Shown here: positions 24,742-32,646 of the stretch, one piece after another
Layout of the letters: each line of letters begins with the position of its first letter
Position numbering within the stretch: the first letter of the stretch is position 1
Assembly (NCBI GenBank): GCA_017936845.1
Contig: JAGBES010000019.1
Coordinates: forward strand, 1 to 46,924
DNA length: 46,924 nucleotides
DNA from: Bacilli bacterium
Lineage (GTDB): Bacteria; Bacillota_I; Bacilli_A; RF39; UBA660
Direction: 5' to 3'
The notes under the pieces: generated by a model
Database searches by the model: none
What the model was told of the DNA's origin: nothing
What the model saw: only the letters and a program-made list of their open reading frames with translations
Translations under genes and position numbers: made by a program

Positions 24742-25953
24742 ATGGAACCTTTAGCTATTAAATTAAGGCCTAAAAAATTAGATGATGTTATAGGACAAGA
24801 ACATTTAATTGGTGAAAATAAAATAATTAGAAATTTAGTAAATAATAAAAAAATATTTTCTATGATTTTATATGGTAATCCTGGAATTGGGAAAACTTCT
24901 TTAGCACTTGCTATTGTAAATGAATTAAATTTAAAATATCGTATGTTAAATGCTGTTATAAATAACAAAAAAGATTTTGATATTGTAATTGAGGAAGCTA
25001 AAATGTATAAAGGATTAGTTGTATTAATGGATGAAATTCATAGATTAAATAAAGATAAACAAGACTTATTATTACCTTATTTAGAAAGTGGTTTAATTAC
25101 TTTAATTGGTATGACTACATCTAATCCATATCACAAAATAAATCCTGCTATTAGAAGTAGATGTCAAATATTTGAACTTAAATCTTTAAATAATGATGAT
25201 ATTATAAAAGCTATTAATAAAGTAATTGATAGTAATTATTTAGAAAATATAAAAATTGATAATGATGTTATTGATTATATAGCTAAATTATCTAATGGTG
25301 ATGTTAGATATGCTTATAATTTAATTGAAGTAGCATATTATTCTACTAATGATTTTCATATTACATTAGATGTTATTAAAAATATTAATAATAAACCTAT
25401 ATCTTTTTATGATAATGATGAAAGTGGACACTATGATACTATAAGTGCCTTTCAAAAATCTATTAGAGGAAGTGATGTTAATGCCTCACTACATTATCTA
25501 GCTAGACTTATAGATGCTGGTGATTTAGATATTATATATCGTAGAATGACTGTTATAGCTTATGAAGATATAGGACTTGCTAACCCATCAATTGGCCCTA
25601 AAGTTGATGCTTGCATTAATGCTTGTGAAAGATTAGGACTACCTGAAGCAAGAATTCCGCTTGGAGTAATGGTTATAGAAATGGCTTTATCGCCTAAATC
25701 TAATAGTGGACACATTGCTTTAGATAACGCTTTAAATGATATTTATAAAGGTAATATTGGTACTGTTCCCGAACATATAAAAACAAATTCACCTAATTAT
25801 AAATATCCTCATGATTATCCTAATAGTTTTGTTAAACAACAGTATTTACCTAATAATTTAAAAAATAAAAAATACTATATTCCTAAAGAAACAAGTAAAT
25901 ATGAACAAAGTTTAAAAAAAGTATACGATAAAATAGAAAAAAGCATAAATTAA
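24742..25953 (+). CDS. rarA: Replication-associated recombination protein A (RarA/MgsA AAA+ ATPase)
   Basis: Clamp-loader-like AAA+ ATPase acting at stalled replication forks. The N-terminus shows the family LAIKLRPKKLDDVIGQEHLIG, Walker A GNPGIGKT (residues 45-52), Walker B VVLMDEIHR (Asp97-Glu98), sensor-1 region IGMTTSNPY and the arginine finger in RSRCQIF. The C-terminal tetramerisation part carries the strongly conserved YEDIGLANP and ALSPKSN stretches. It is monocistronic and convergent with the pilus block, from which a bidirectional terminator separates it. It is divergent from xerD across ~100 bp. Confidence 0.95.
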   Translation: MEPLAIKLRPKKLDDVIGQEHLIGENKIIRNLVNNKKIFSMILYGNPGIGKTSLALAIVNELNLKYRMLNAVINNKKDFDIVIEEAKMYKGLVVLMDEIHRLNKDKQDLLLPYLESGLITLIGMTTSNPYHKINPAIRSRCQIFELKSLNNDDIIKAINKVIDSNYLENIKIDNDVIDYIAKLSNGDVRYAYNLIEVAYYSTNDFHITLDVIKNINNKPISFYDNDESGHYDTISAFQKSIRGSDVNASLHYLARLIDAGDLDIIYRRMTVIAYEDIGLANPSIGPKVDACINACERLGLPEARIPLGVMVIEMALSPKSNSGHIALDNALNDIYKGNIGTVPEHIKTNSPNYKYPHDYPNSFVKQQYLPNNLKNKKYYIPKETSKYEQSLKKVYDKIEKSIN

Positions 25954-25965
25954 TTATGCTTTTTT
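25939..25965. terminator. Bidirectional terminator between rarA and the pilus block
   Basis: AAAAGCATAA (25939-25948) pairs with TTATGCTTTT (25954-25963). T-runs on both strands. The rarA stop codon lies between the arms. Confidence 0.88.
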
Positions 25966-25966
25966 A

Positions 25967-26443
25967 TTATTGACAAGCTATCCAATTTACTGATGTATCA
26001 TATGTCATAATGTACCATGATGATATACCATTAAATATTATTCCATTATTATTTAATTCAAACATTGAACTATAATCTGTAGCTTTGTCATCATTTCCAT
26101 TGTTATAATAAGCCGAACCAATAATTTTTTCACTAATATTGTTATTATAATTAAATGAATAAAACATTTGTTTAGATGAAGTATATGAAAATATTGTAAA
26201 TTTACTAGGTTTAAATCCAATTTCTATATTCCATATAGGTTCATTTCCACCAATATGATTGAAACTTCCGGTTGTACAATTATTACTTTTATTATACAAA
26301 TCATTCAATGCACTTTCTACAGTTGTGTCCTTATATTTAATATTACTTGCTAAATATGTAGTTGCTGCATAAACTGAAACTATACTAAAAGGCAAACCTA
26401 TTAATATTCCTAATATTAAATTTTTATTTAATACTTTTTTCAT
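25967..26443 (-). CDS. Secreted pilus-block protein with YKDTTVESALNDLY motif
   Basis: An N-terminal hydrophobic segment with a likely signal cleavage after VYAAT (about residues 12-28), not a prepilin leader. Straight after it comes IKYKDTTVESALNDLYNKSN, a motif also found behind the signal peptide of the 230-aa protein upstream and, in variant form, at the end of the major pilin between them. The remainder (about 100 residues) is Asn/Ser/Tyr-rich and probably strand-forming, with two cysteines (NNCTT and the penultimate Cys). It is the last gene of the pilC-pilD-pilin transcript. A minor pilus component or surface adhesin is the best guess; there is no named family. Confidence 0.72.
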   Translation of the reverse strand: MKKVLNKNLILGILIGLPFSIVSVYAATTYLASNIKYKDTTVESALNDLYNKSNNCTTGSFNHIGGNEPIWNIEIGFKPSKFTIFSYTSSKQMFYSFNYNNNISEKIIGSAYYNNGNDDKATDYSSMFELNNNGIIFNGISSWYIMTYDTSVNWIACQ

Positions 26444-26451
26444 TTAATCAC

Positions 26452-26943
26452 CTAATTTTCGTATAAATAATCTAATGCTTCTTCTACTGTTGAAACATTC
26501 CAATTTGGATCACTAGGAGTAAATTTAACGGCTGAAGCATTAATTTTTTCATTCACTTCATTACATTTACCTACTACTTGTGCTTCAATTCCGTTATATT
26601 CTACGCTATAATCATTTATACATAAAGTTGCTTTTATAACTCTTCCTTTTGTTATTGATATTTTCCCACTTTCTGGCTTTGTTCCTTTTAATTCTAAATT
26701 TCCTATTGTACTTATATCAATATCTGTTCCATCATTTATTAATGGATACTTTGTATTATTAATTTGATACATTGAATTATTATATTCTATGGCTTCAATG
26801 TAACCATATGCTGAGTCTACAGCTGCTGATTTTTTAGAATCATTTATTATATTTAATATTATTGGAGTTGCTATAAGCGCTATAATTGCTAATATTACTA
26901 TAACAGCAAGTAACTCTATTAATGTAAAACCGCTTTTTTTCAT
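26452..26943 (-). CDS. Major pilin, type IV / ComGC-like prepilin
   Basis: Begins MKKSGFTLIELLAVIVILAI: prepilin peptidase site G5|F6, Glu +5 and a 25-residue hydrophobic helix identical in layout to ComGC and PilA. Then NIINDSKKSAAVDSAYGYIEAI continues the long N-terminal helix. The C-terminal part has a Cys pair (TLCIN and GKCNE, likely disulfide) and finishes with NVSTVEEALDYLYEN, a motif it shares with the two neighbouring secreted proteins. The best consensus prepilin leader of the three in the window, together with its place beside pilD, makes it the likely main fibre subunit. AGGAGA precedes the ATG. Confidence 0.88.
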   Translation of the reverse strand: MKKSGFTLIELLAVIVILAIIALIATPIILNIINDSKKSAAVDSAYGYIEAIEYNNSMYQINNTKYPLINDGTDIDISTIGNLELKGTKPESGKISITKGRVIKATLCINDYSVEYNGIEAQVVGKCNEVNEKINASAVKFTPSDPNWNVSTVEEALDYLYEN

Positions 26944-26964
26944 AATATTCTCTCCTTCTATAGA

Positions 26965-27657
26965 TTATTGTAATTCAATTTTTGTTATCTTAACATCACA
27001 TTGATTTAATCCAACTGCAATATAATATTCACCATTTAATGATGAAATATCAATTTCTTGCTTAAAATCACCAACATTATATTTTGTGTTTTTTAAAATT
27101 TTAGTATTTGATGGTTCATATGAACTTCCCCAATATTTATTTTCTGAAACTAGTGTATAAACTCCTTCAGATGAATCAGGATAAATTGATGATAAAATAG
27201 TTCCTTCAACAATTAATTTTGAAAAATCAGATAAATCGACTTTCTCTTTAGTGAATACTCCTCCACCTCCACCATTTGTGTTTCCATTTATGAATATATG
27301 ATCATTATTTAATGTATATGTTATGCCTGAATATGTTGTCCTATTAATTTTTTCAAAATCTATTGATGCATTGCCATTTAAGTATAATTCTCCAGTAATT
27401 GGAAGTCCTGCATTATAGTGTTTAATTGATATCCATTTGTTTAATTTACTATTATATACTTCTACATTTTTGCTTGCTTCATTATATCTAACATATTTAT
27501 TTGAAGAATTACTATATAATTCATTTAGAGCATCTTCTACAGTTTTATCTTTATACTTAATATCTTTAGCCATGTATGATACAGCATATACTGTTCCACT
27601 TGTACAAATAATAGCAGTTATTATAATGGCTATTATAATTTTAAAATTTTTTTTCAT
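26965..27657 (-). CDS. Secreted pilus-block protein (230 aa) with YKDKTVEDALNELY motif
   Basis: N-terminal signal/anchor (about residues 5-27, ending VYAVS), then MAKDIKYKDKTVEDALNELY, the block's shared motif. The remaining ~180 residues are strand-rich: a NKWISIKHY segment, a GGGGG turn near residue 133 and an ending NGEYYIAVGLNQCDVKITKIELQ, which looks like a beta-sandwich or tail-fibre-like surface domain. It does not begin with a prepilin leader. AAGGAG lies before the ATG, directly behind the T-run of a hairpin that follows pilD. A role as accessory pilus or adhesion subunit is inferred from position and motif; no family is recognised. Confidence 0.72.
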   Translation of the reverse strand: MKKNFKIIIAIIITAIICTSGTVYAVSYMAKDIKYKDKTVEDALNELYSNSSNKYVRYNEASKNVEVYNSKLNKWISIKHYNAGLPITGELYLNGNASIDFEKINRTTYSGITYTLNNDHIFINGNTNGGGGGVFTKEKVDLSDFSKLIVEGTILSSIYPDSSEGVYTLVSENKYWGSSYEPSNTKILKNTKYNVGDFKQEIDISSLNGEYYIAVGLNQCDVKITKIELQ

Positions 27658-27671
27658 AATATTTTCTCCTT

Positions 27672-27699
27672 AAAAAATATAAATTTAATATTTATATTT
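27672..27699 (-). terminator. Hairpin with T-run inside the pilus operon, after pilD
   Basis: ATTTATATTT and AAATATAAAT (27675-27684 and 27690-27699) form a 10-bp stem. On the minus strand TTTTTT follows and runs straight into the AAGGAG ribosome site of the 230-aa gene. The stem includes the pilD stop codon. It may attenuate transcription or protect a processed 3' end. Confidence 0.65.
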
Positions 27700-28459
27700 C
27701 ACTTAGTAAATTTAAAACCCAATTGAAATCTATTTTAAATAGTACCATTATAATTGCTGAAATTGCTAAAAACGGTCCAAATGGTATTTCATGATTTTTT
27801 AATTTTTTTATTAATATTAATGATACAGGTAATCCTATAAATGATGCTAAACATATAGATATACATGATGTAGGCCATCCTAAAACCATTCCATATATAA
27901 ACATAAGTTTAATATCTCCTCCACCCATTGATTCTTTTTTAAACATAAAATCTCCAATTAGTTTTATAATAAACATTATTGAAAACATTATAACTCCATT
28001 TAATAAAGAATTTAGCAAACCAGTTATATTACTTTTAAAATAAATTTCAATAGCTAATAAAATGCTCGTAAAAATTAATAATTCATCTGGAATAATCATT
28101 GTTTGATAATCGCTTATTATTACGATTAATAACATAGAAATAAATGTTAAAGCTATTAATAAATCTATTGATATTCCAAACACTAAATAAGAAATAGAAA
28201 ACAATAATCCTGTTGTAAATTCAAATATTGTATAAAACCATGATATTTTATCACCACATTTAGTACATTTACCTCTTTGTAGTAAAAAAGATATTATTGG
28301 TATTAATTCAAATGGTGTTAATTTATGTCCACATTTAGTACAATGAGATGCGGGAAATGCAATTGATTCACCTCTTGGAAGTCTATAACCAACCACATTA
28401 TAAAACGAACCTAAAATTGTGCCAAATATAAAGAATACAATTGCATAATATATTTCCAT
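27692..28459 (-). CDS. Type IV prepilin peptidase / N-methyltransferase (PilD/ComC)
   Basis: Membrane aspartyl protease that cleaves the Gly|Phe leader of the three prepilins in this window. It begins with the FGTILGSFYNVVGYRLPRGES element and keeps the cytoplasmic zinc-binding tetracysteine (C40, C43, C65, C68) typical of bifunctional enzymes that also N-methylate the new Phe. The catalytic aspartates are D117 (ISDYQTMIIPD) and D182 (GGGDIK). About seven to eight membrane segments; 255 residues is usual. It lies 9 bp after pilC in the same operon. Confidence 0.94.
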   Translation of the reverse strand: MEIYYAIVFFIFGTILGSFYNVVGYRLPRGESIAFPASHCTKCGHKLTPFELIPIISFLLQRGKCTKCGDKISWFYTIFEFTTGLLFSISYLVFGISIDLLIALTFISMLLIVIISDYQTMIIPDELLIFTSILLAIEIYFKSNITGLLNSLLNGVIMFSIMFIIKLIGDFMFKKESMGGGDIKLMFIYGMVLGWPTSCISICLASFIGLPVSLILIKKLKNHEIPFGPFLAISAIIMVLFKIDFNWVLNLLSEI

Positions 28460-28468
28460 ACTTTTCTC

Positions 28469-30463
28469 CTATCCCATTTCTTGAACAGCTGAATACATAG
28501 TAAACATAGGTATAATAATTGATAATAAAATTACACCTACACCGAATGTTAAGAAAATAGTAAGTGCTGGTTCAACAAATGTTTTAATTCTTGTAACTGA
28601 ATTTTTATGTAAATCTTGATAATATAAAGATACTTTACCCATCATTTCTGATAATTCACCAGTCATTTCTCCTGTTACAATCATTTCGTAAGCTGGAACT
28701 GGAAATGCCCAATGGTCTTTAAATGCATCTGATATTTTTCCACCTCTTGCTAAATTAGCAATAGTATCAAGAATAAGCATTTTATAAATTTCATTATTTG
28801 TTATTTTATTTAATATTTCCATACAATCTGTTATTGGAACATTATGTGCTAGTAACGAAGAGAAAGTTTTAGTAAACATCGTAACCTCGTTATAAATTAT
28901 AGTATTTTTAATAACAGGAACATGCATCATTATCCATTGACACATTGTTCTGAATGATATTATTTTTTTATAACTATATATAAATATTGCTATAAATGCA
29001 ATTACAACTAATATTAATAATATATAATAATGTGTTAAGAATGAACTTAAAGCTAATATTGCTTTTGTAATACCTGGTAATTCCGTATCCATTGTTTCAT
29101 ATATTTCAACGAATTGAGGTACAACATATACCATTATAAAAATCATAACTGCAATAGCAAATATAAATACAAGTGTTGGATATGTCATAGCTGTAATCAT
29201 TTGTTTTCTTGTTGCTTCAGCTTCAGTATAATAATTTGCCATATCATCTAATACTTCAGGCAATGAACCTGTCATTTCAGCTGTTTTAACCATGTTAATT
29301 AACAATTTTGGAAAAGCTACACCTTGTTTTTCCATAGCTGTACTAAAATTTTCTCCTATCGTTAATTCATAAATAACTGATCTAAAGATTTTTTGATATG
29401 ATTTTTTCTTATATTGTCTTGATATTATTCTAAGTGATTCAACAAGTGGTATACCTGCTTTAATATAAGTTGATAATTGTGTTAAGAAAAATATTAAATC
29501 TTTATTTTTAAATTTTGTTTTATTTGTATTGCTATTTTTATGAAATAACTGAATAAATTTATTAGTTCTAATACTATATACTTCATATCCTTCACTAAGT
29601 AAATAAGAGTGAACTTCTACTTTTGAATAAGCATTAAAATAATCTTTTATTATTTTTCCGTTTTTATCTTTTGCTACATATTCATATAATAGTTTCTTTT
29701 CACTTTTTTTAGCATCTTCTCCTTCAAAATCAATTAACAATATTTGGCGCTTCATATCTTTTTTATTACGTCTATTTTTTGAGAAAGAATTGTTTGTTAT
29801 TTTTGATCCAAGTGAAACAAAAACCAATCCTATATTTTTAAAGAATGAATTTAATTTTGATTTTAATGTAGGTTTTTCAAGTTTTACATTTTTATTAACA
29901 TAAGCTTCTTCATTGATTTTTTTCTTACGTAATTTTTCTTTTTTTTCTTTTTCTTTTTCAAGATTCTTTTTCTTTTTGATTTCTAATAATTCTTGTTTTT
30001 CTCTTTTTTCTTTTTCTTTTTTTTCTATAAAAATAGTAGCTAATTCTTTTATTTTTTCTTGTCTTAACTGTTTTTTATCAATTTTATTAATTTTTTCTTT
30101 TTTTACTGTTTCTTTTTTCTTTTCTGCTATAATTTCTTTTTTTACTGGTACAATTTCTTTTTCTTTCTTTATTTGTTTGATTTTTTTTGTTTTTTCTTTT
30201 CTTTTAAAAGGCATTATAATTAATTTACCTATTAATTTAAATACATCAAATACACAAACACATACAAATAGAATTCCATAAAAAGCTTTCTTTATAATTA
30301 AAAAATTAATATATAATAGATATTCTAACCCTAAAAATAAATATTTAGCCATTTTATAAATTAAGTATATTATAAAGAATAATCCTTTAAATGGATAGAA
30401 AAATAATTTTACAATTGAAAAATTAGATTTATTTTTTTGTTTATTTTTCATGTAAAACACCAT
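28469..30463 (-). CDS. Type IV pilus/type II secretion platform protein (PilC/GspF/ComGB) with long N-terminal extension
   Basis: The C-terminal ~400 residues (from about 260, YEYVAKDKNGKIIKDYFNAYS) are a normal platform protein with two T2SSF domains (about 325-450 and 525-655) and three membrane spans, including MVYVVPQFVEIYETMDTELP after the first span. This part binds the PilB-like ATPase and pilin. Ahead of it lies a ~255-residue extension not normal for the family: hydrophobic segments at about 15-80 (one to three possible membrane helices), then ~100 residues of almost pure Lys/Glu repeats (about 87-190), predicted to be a charged single helix or coiled coil. ATG 30463 follows GGGAG. 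It is the first gene of the pilC-pilD-pilin operon. Confidence 0.9.
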   Translation of the reverse strand: MVFYMKNKQKNKSNFSIVKLFFYPFKGLFFIIYLIYKMAKYLFLGLEYLLYINFLIIKKAFYGILFVCVCVFDVFKLIGKLIIMPFKRKEKTKKIKQIKKEKEIVPVKKEIIAEKKKETVKKEKINKIDKKQLRQEKIKELATIFIEKKEKEKREKQELLEIKKKKNLEKEKEKKEKLRKKKINEEAYVNKNVKLEKPTLKSKLNSFFKNIGLVFVSLGSKITNNSFSKNRRNKKDMKRQILLIDFEGEDAKKSEKKLLYEYVAKDKNGKIIKDYFNAYSKVEVHSYLLSEGYEVYSIRTNKFIQLFHKNSNTNKTKFKNKDLIFFLTQLSTYIKAGIPLVESLRIISRQYKKKSYQKIFRSVIYELTIGENFSTAMEKQGVAFPKLLINMVKTAEMTGSLPEVLDDMANYYTEAEATRKQMITAMTYPTLVFIFAIAVMIFIMVYVVPQFVEIYETMDTELPGITKAILALSSFLTHYYILLILVVIAFIAIFIYSYKKIISFRTMCQWIMMHVPVIKNTIIYNEVTMFTKTFSSLLAHNVPITDCMEILNKITNNEIYKMLILDTIANLARGGKISDAFKDHWAFPVPAYEMIVTGEMTGELSEMMGKVSLYYQDLHKNSVTRIKTFVEPALTIFLTFGVGVILLSIIIPMFTMYSAVQEMG

Positions 30464-30495
30464 CCATTCTCCCTTATTATTATTTTACTATAATA

Positions 30496-30504
30496 AATTA
30501 TAAC
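30496..30504 (-). promoter_or_regulatory. Extended -10 promoter of the pilC operon
   Basis: TGTTATAAT on the minus strand, 32 bp before the pilC start; leader of about 26 nt with GGGAG. Confidence 0.55.
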
Positions 30505-30571
30505 ATATTTTTTTAAAATGTAAAACAATTTTAGATAAAAACATATAATATTTTAGAAAGGAGTATTCTAT

Positions 30572-30937
30572 ATGAATTATTATAACCCTTATTTTGGAAT
30601 GTATCCTTATATGACTACTCAAGCTGCTAGACCAGGAATTTTTAGTAGATTACTTGGTGGTATGAAAGGAATTAATTTTAGTTCTATTTTATCTGGAACT
30701 CAAAAAACATTAGGTATTGTTAACCAAACTATCCCTTTAGTAAAACAAGCTACACCTATTGTTAAAAATGCTAAAACCATGTTTAAAGTCATGAACGAAT
30801 TTAAACGTATGGATAATCCAAAAATAGATAAAAAAAACAATACTAATCTAAATAGTAAAGTTTCTGAAATTAAAACTGAAGCTAAGGAATATATAGAAAA
30901 AAACAATTTAAATAATGGCCCTACTTTCTTTTTATAA
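30572..30937 (+). CDS. YqfQ/VrrA-like protein
   Basis: A 121-residue protein with an Asn/Tyr/Pro start (MNYYNPYFGMYPYM), then GIFSRLLGGMKGINFSSILSG, a central helical TQKTLGIVNQTIPLVKQATPIVKNAKTMFKVMNEF and a polar Lys/Asn tail. The Tyr/Pro-rich head followed by the NAQK..I..TxPMVxxxxP.xKN type core is the pattern of the YqfQ/VrrA proteins of Bacillus, which some studies link to the spore. In Bacillus yqfQ lies in the dnaG-sigA-trmK-yqfO region; here the gene is convergent with trmK of the same cluster, which strengthens the call. Its last 17 bp overlap the 3' end of trmK. AAAGGAG and TATAAT (30544-30549) precede it. Confidence 0.72.
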   Translation: MNYYNPYFGMYPYMTTQAARPGIFSRLLGGMKGINFSSILSGTQKTLGIVNQTIPLVKQATPIVKNAKTMFKVMNEFKRMDNPKIDKKNNTNLNSKVSEIKTEAKEYIEKNNLNNGPTFFL

Positions 30938-31565
30938 TTTTTTTTAGATATTTTGTTTTTTTTAATATATTAATTCTTTCAATTATATTTTTTTTAGGTA
31001 TCTTACTTAAAATATTTCTATTTTTATCAATTAAGTAATTAATATATTCTTTGTTTTTTAAATTAATTCCATAAATATATTCATATTTTTTGTATTTTTT
31101 ATGTCCTTTTTTAAATTTTATTATAATATAATATATTTTTCTATCTTTTATAACAATTTCTTTATCAATATAAAATCCTAATTTTACAATTTCTTTTCTA
31201 AGTAAATAGTGGTTATTATTTGATTCTATAATTAAATTATCAATCTTATCTTCATGATTTTTTACTATTTTAAGTATAGTATTTGTCCCCATTCCAGATA
31301 TAATAATTGTATTATTATCTGGAATTTTTATATTTTCTAAACCATTAGTTAAAAAAGTTTTAATTTCTTTTTCTAATTTATATTTTTTTATATTGGAAAT
31401 TGCAATATTTAAAGCATTTTTATTAATATCTGTTGCTATACAGTTATTTTTTTTATTTATTGTTAAATATATATCAAGTAAAGCATGATCACAACCTACA
31501 TCAATAACTTTTGTATCTTTATCAACAAGATTTGCTATTTCTTGTAATCTTTTAGGTAATTTCAT
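30921..31565 (-). CDS. trmK: tRNA (adenine22-N1)-methyltransferase
   Basis: Methylates N1 of A22 in the D-arm of tRNAs. The SAM-binding Rossmann fold is visible: VIDVGCDHALLDIYL (residues 20-34, motif I with the family's GCDHA), then ATDINKNAL and the catalytic-region IIISGMGTNTILKIV. The Lys-rich C-terminal helical domain completes the 214 residues. The start codon shares one base with the rpoD stop, so it is co-transcribed with dnaG and rpoD, the same order as in Bacillus (dnaG-sigA-yqfN). Its 3' end overlaps the convergent yqfQ-like gene. Confidence 0.92.
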   Translation of the reverse strand: MKLPKRLQEIANLVDKDTKVIDVGCDHALLDIYLTINKKNNCIATDINKNALNIAISNIKKYKLEKEIKTFLTNGLENIKIPDNNTIIISGMGTNTILKIVKNHEDKIDNLIIESNNNHYLLRKEIVKLGFYIDKEIVIKDRKIYYIIIKFKKGHKKYKKYEYIYGINLKNKEYINYLIDKNRNILSKIPKKNIIERINILKKTKYLKKIIKRK

Positions 31566-32644
31566 TAATCACCCATATAATCTTTTAACTTTCTCGATCT
31601 TGATGGATGTCGTAATTTTCTTAATGCTTTTGCTTCTATTTGTCTTATTCTTTCTCTTGTTACTCCAAACATTTGTCCTACTTCTTCTAATGTTCTACTT
31701 TTTCCATCTTCAAGTCCAAATCTAAGTCTAATTACTTTTTCTTCTCTTTCAGTTAATGTTTGTAATACTTCTGATATTTCATCTTTTAATAATTCATTAG
31801 TTGCATATTCTTCTGGACTAACATTTCTTTCATCTTTTATAAAATCACCTAAATGTGAATCATCTTCTTCTCCAATTGGAGTATCTAAACTAACTGGTTC
31901 TTGACTTATTTTATATATATCTCTTATTTTATCTACTGATAAATTCATTTTTTTAGCTAATTCTTCTTCTGTTGGTTCACGATTAAGTTCTAGTGTCATT
32001 TGTCTTTGAATACGAGCTAATTTATTAATTGTCTCTACCATATGTACAGGAACTCTTATTGTTCTTGCTTGATCAGCAATTGCTCTTGTTATAGCTTGTC
32101 TAATCCACCATGTAGCATATGTAGAAAATTTATAACCCTTTGTTACATCAAATTTATCTACGGCTTTCATAAGTCCAATATTTCCTTCTTGAATTAAGTC
32201 TAAGAAAAGCATTCCACGACCTACATATCTTTTTGCTATACTAACAACAAGTCTTAAATTTGCTTCTGCAAGTTCTGCTTTAGCAAGTTCATCTCCTTCT
32301 AAAATTCTATCAGCTAGTGCTAATTCTTCATCCATTGATAATAATTTTATTTGACCTATTTCTTTTAAATACATGCGAACTGGATCATTAATAGTTAAAT
32401 CTTTTGTTAAGATATTATCATCTAATATTAATTCATCTCCACCTTCAGTGTCGTCATCATCATCAGATACTATTTTTATATTATTTTCATTAAATAAATT
32501 ATATAGTTCATCTAATTCTTCGTTTGTTAATTCTAATCCTTTTAAAGAATTTGCTAATTCTTCATATGTTAATATTCCTTTTTCTTTTCCTTTTTTTAAT
32601 AATTCTTCTTTTCTTTGTTCAAATGTTTTTATTTCATTTACCAT
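31565..32644 (-). CDS. rpoD: Primary (housekeeping) sigma factor SigA
   Basis: Directs RNA polymerase to vegetative promoters. Regions are in order: 1.1 (acidic, with an [12 protein letters not shown] stretch), 1.2 ([11 protein letters not shown]), 2 ([32 protein letters not shown], then [13 protein letters not shown] and the TIRVPVHM end), 3 and 4 ([32 protein letters not shown]). It is shorter than Bacillus SigA mainly by linker length. I favour ATG 32644: AGGGG lies 7 nt before it but only one base before the ATG at 32650. The latter would overlap the dnaG stop by 4 bp. The middle gene of dnaG-rpoD-trmK. Confidence 0.97.
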   Translation of the reverse strand: MVNEIKTFEQRKEELLKKGKEKGILTYEELANSLKGLELTNEELDELYNLFNENNIKIVSDDDDDTEGGDELILDDNILTKDLTINDPVRMYLKEIGQIKLLSMDEELALADRILEGDELAKAELAEANLRLVVSIAKRYVGRGMLFLDLIQEGNIGLMKAVDKFDVTKGYKFSTYATWWIRQAITRAIADQARTIRVPVHMVETINKLARIQRQMTLELNREPTEEELAKKMNLSVDKIRDIYKISQEPVSLDTPIGEEDDSHLGDFIKDERNVSPEEYATNELLKDEISEVLQTLTEREEKVIRLRFGLEDGKSRTLEEVGQMFGVTRERIRQIEAKALRKLRHPSRSRKLKDYMGD

Positions 32645-32646
32645 AT

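Noticed and set aside
29913-30281. 122-aa plus-strand frame rich in Phe and Ser
   Set aside because: It is the mirror image of the Lys/Glu repeat in PilC; no ribosome site of its own and biased composition.
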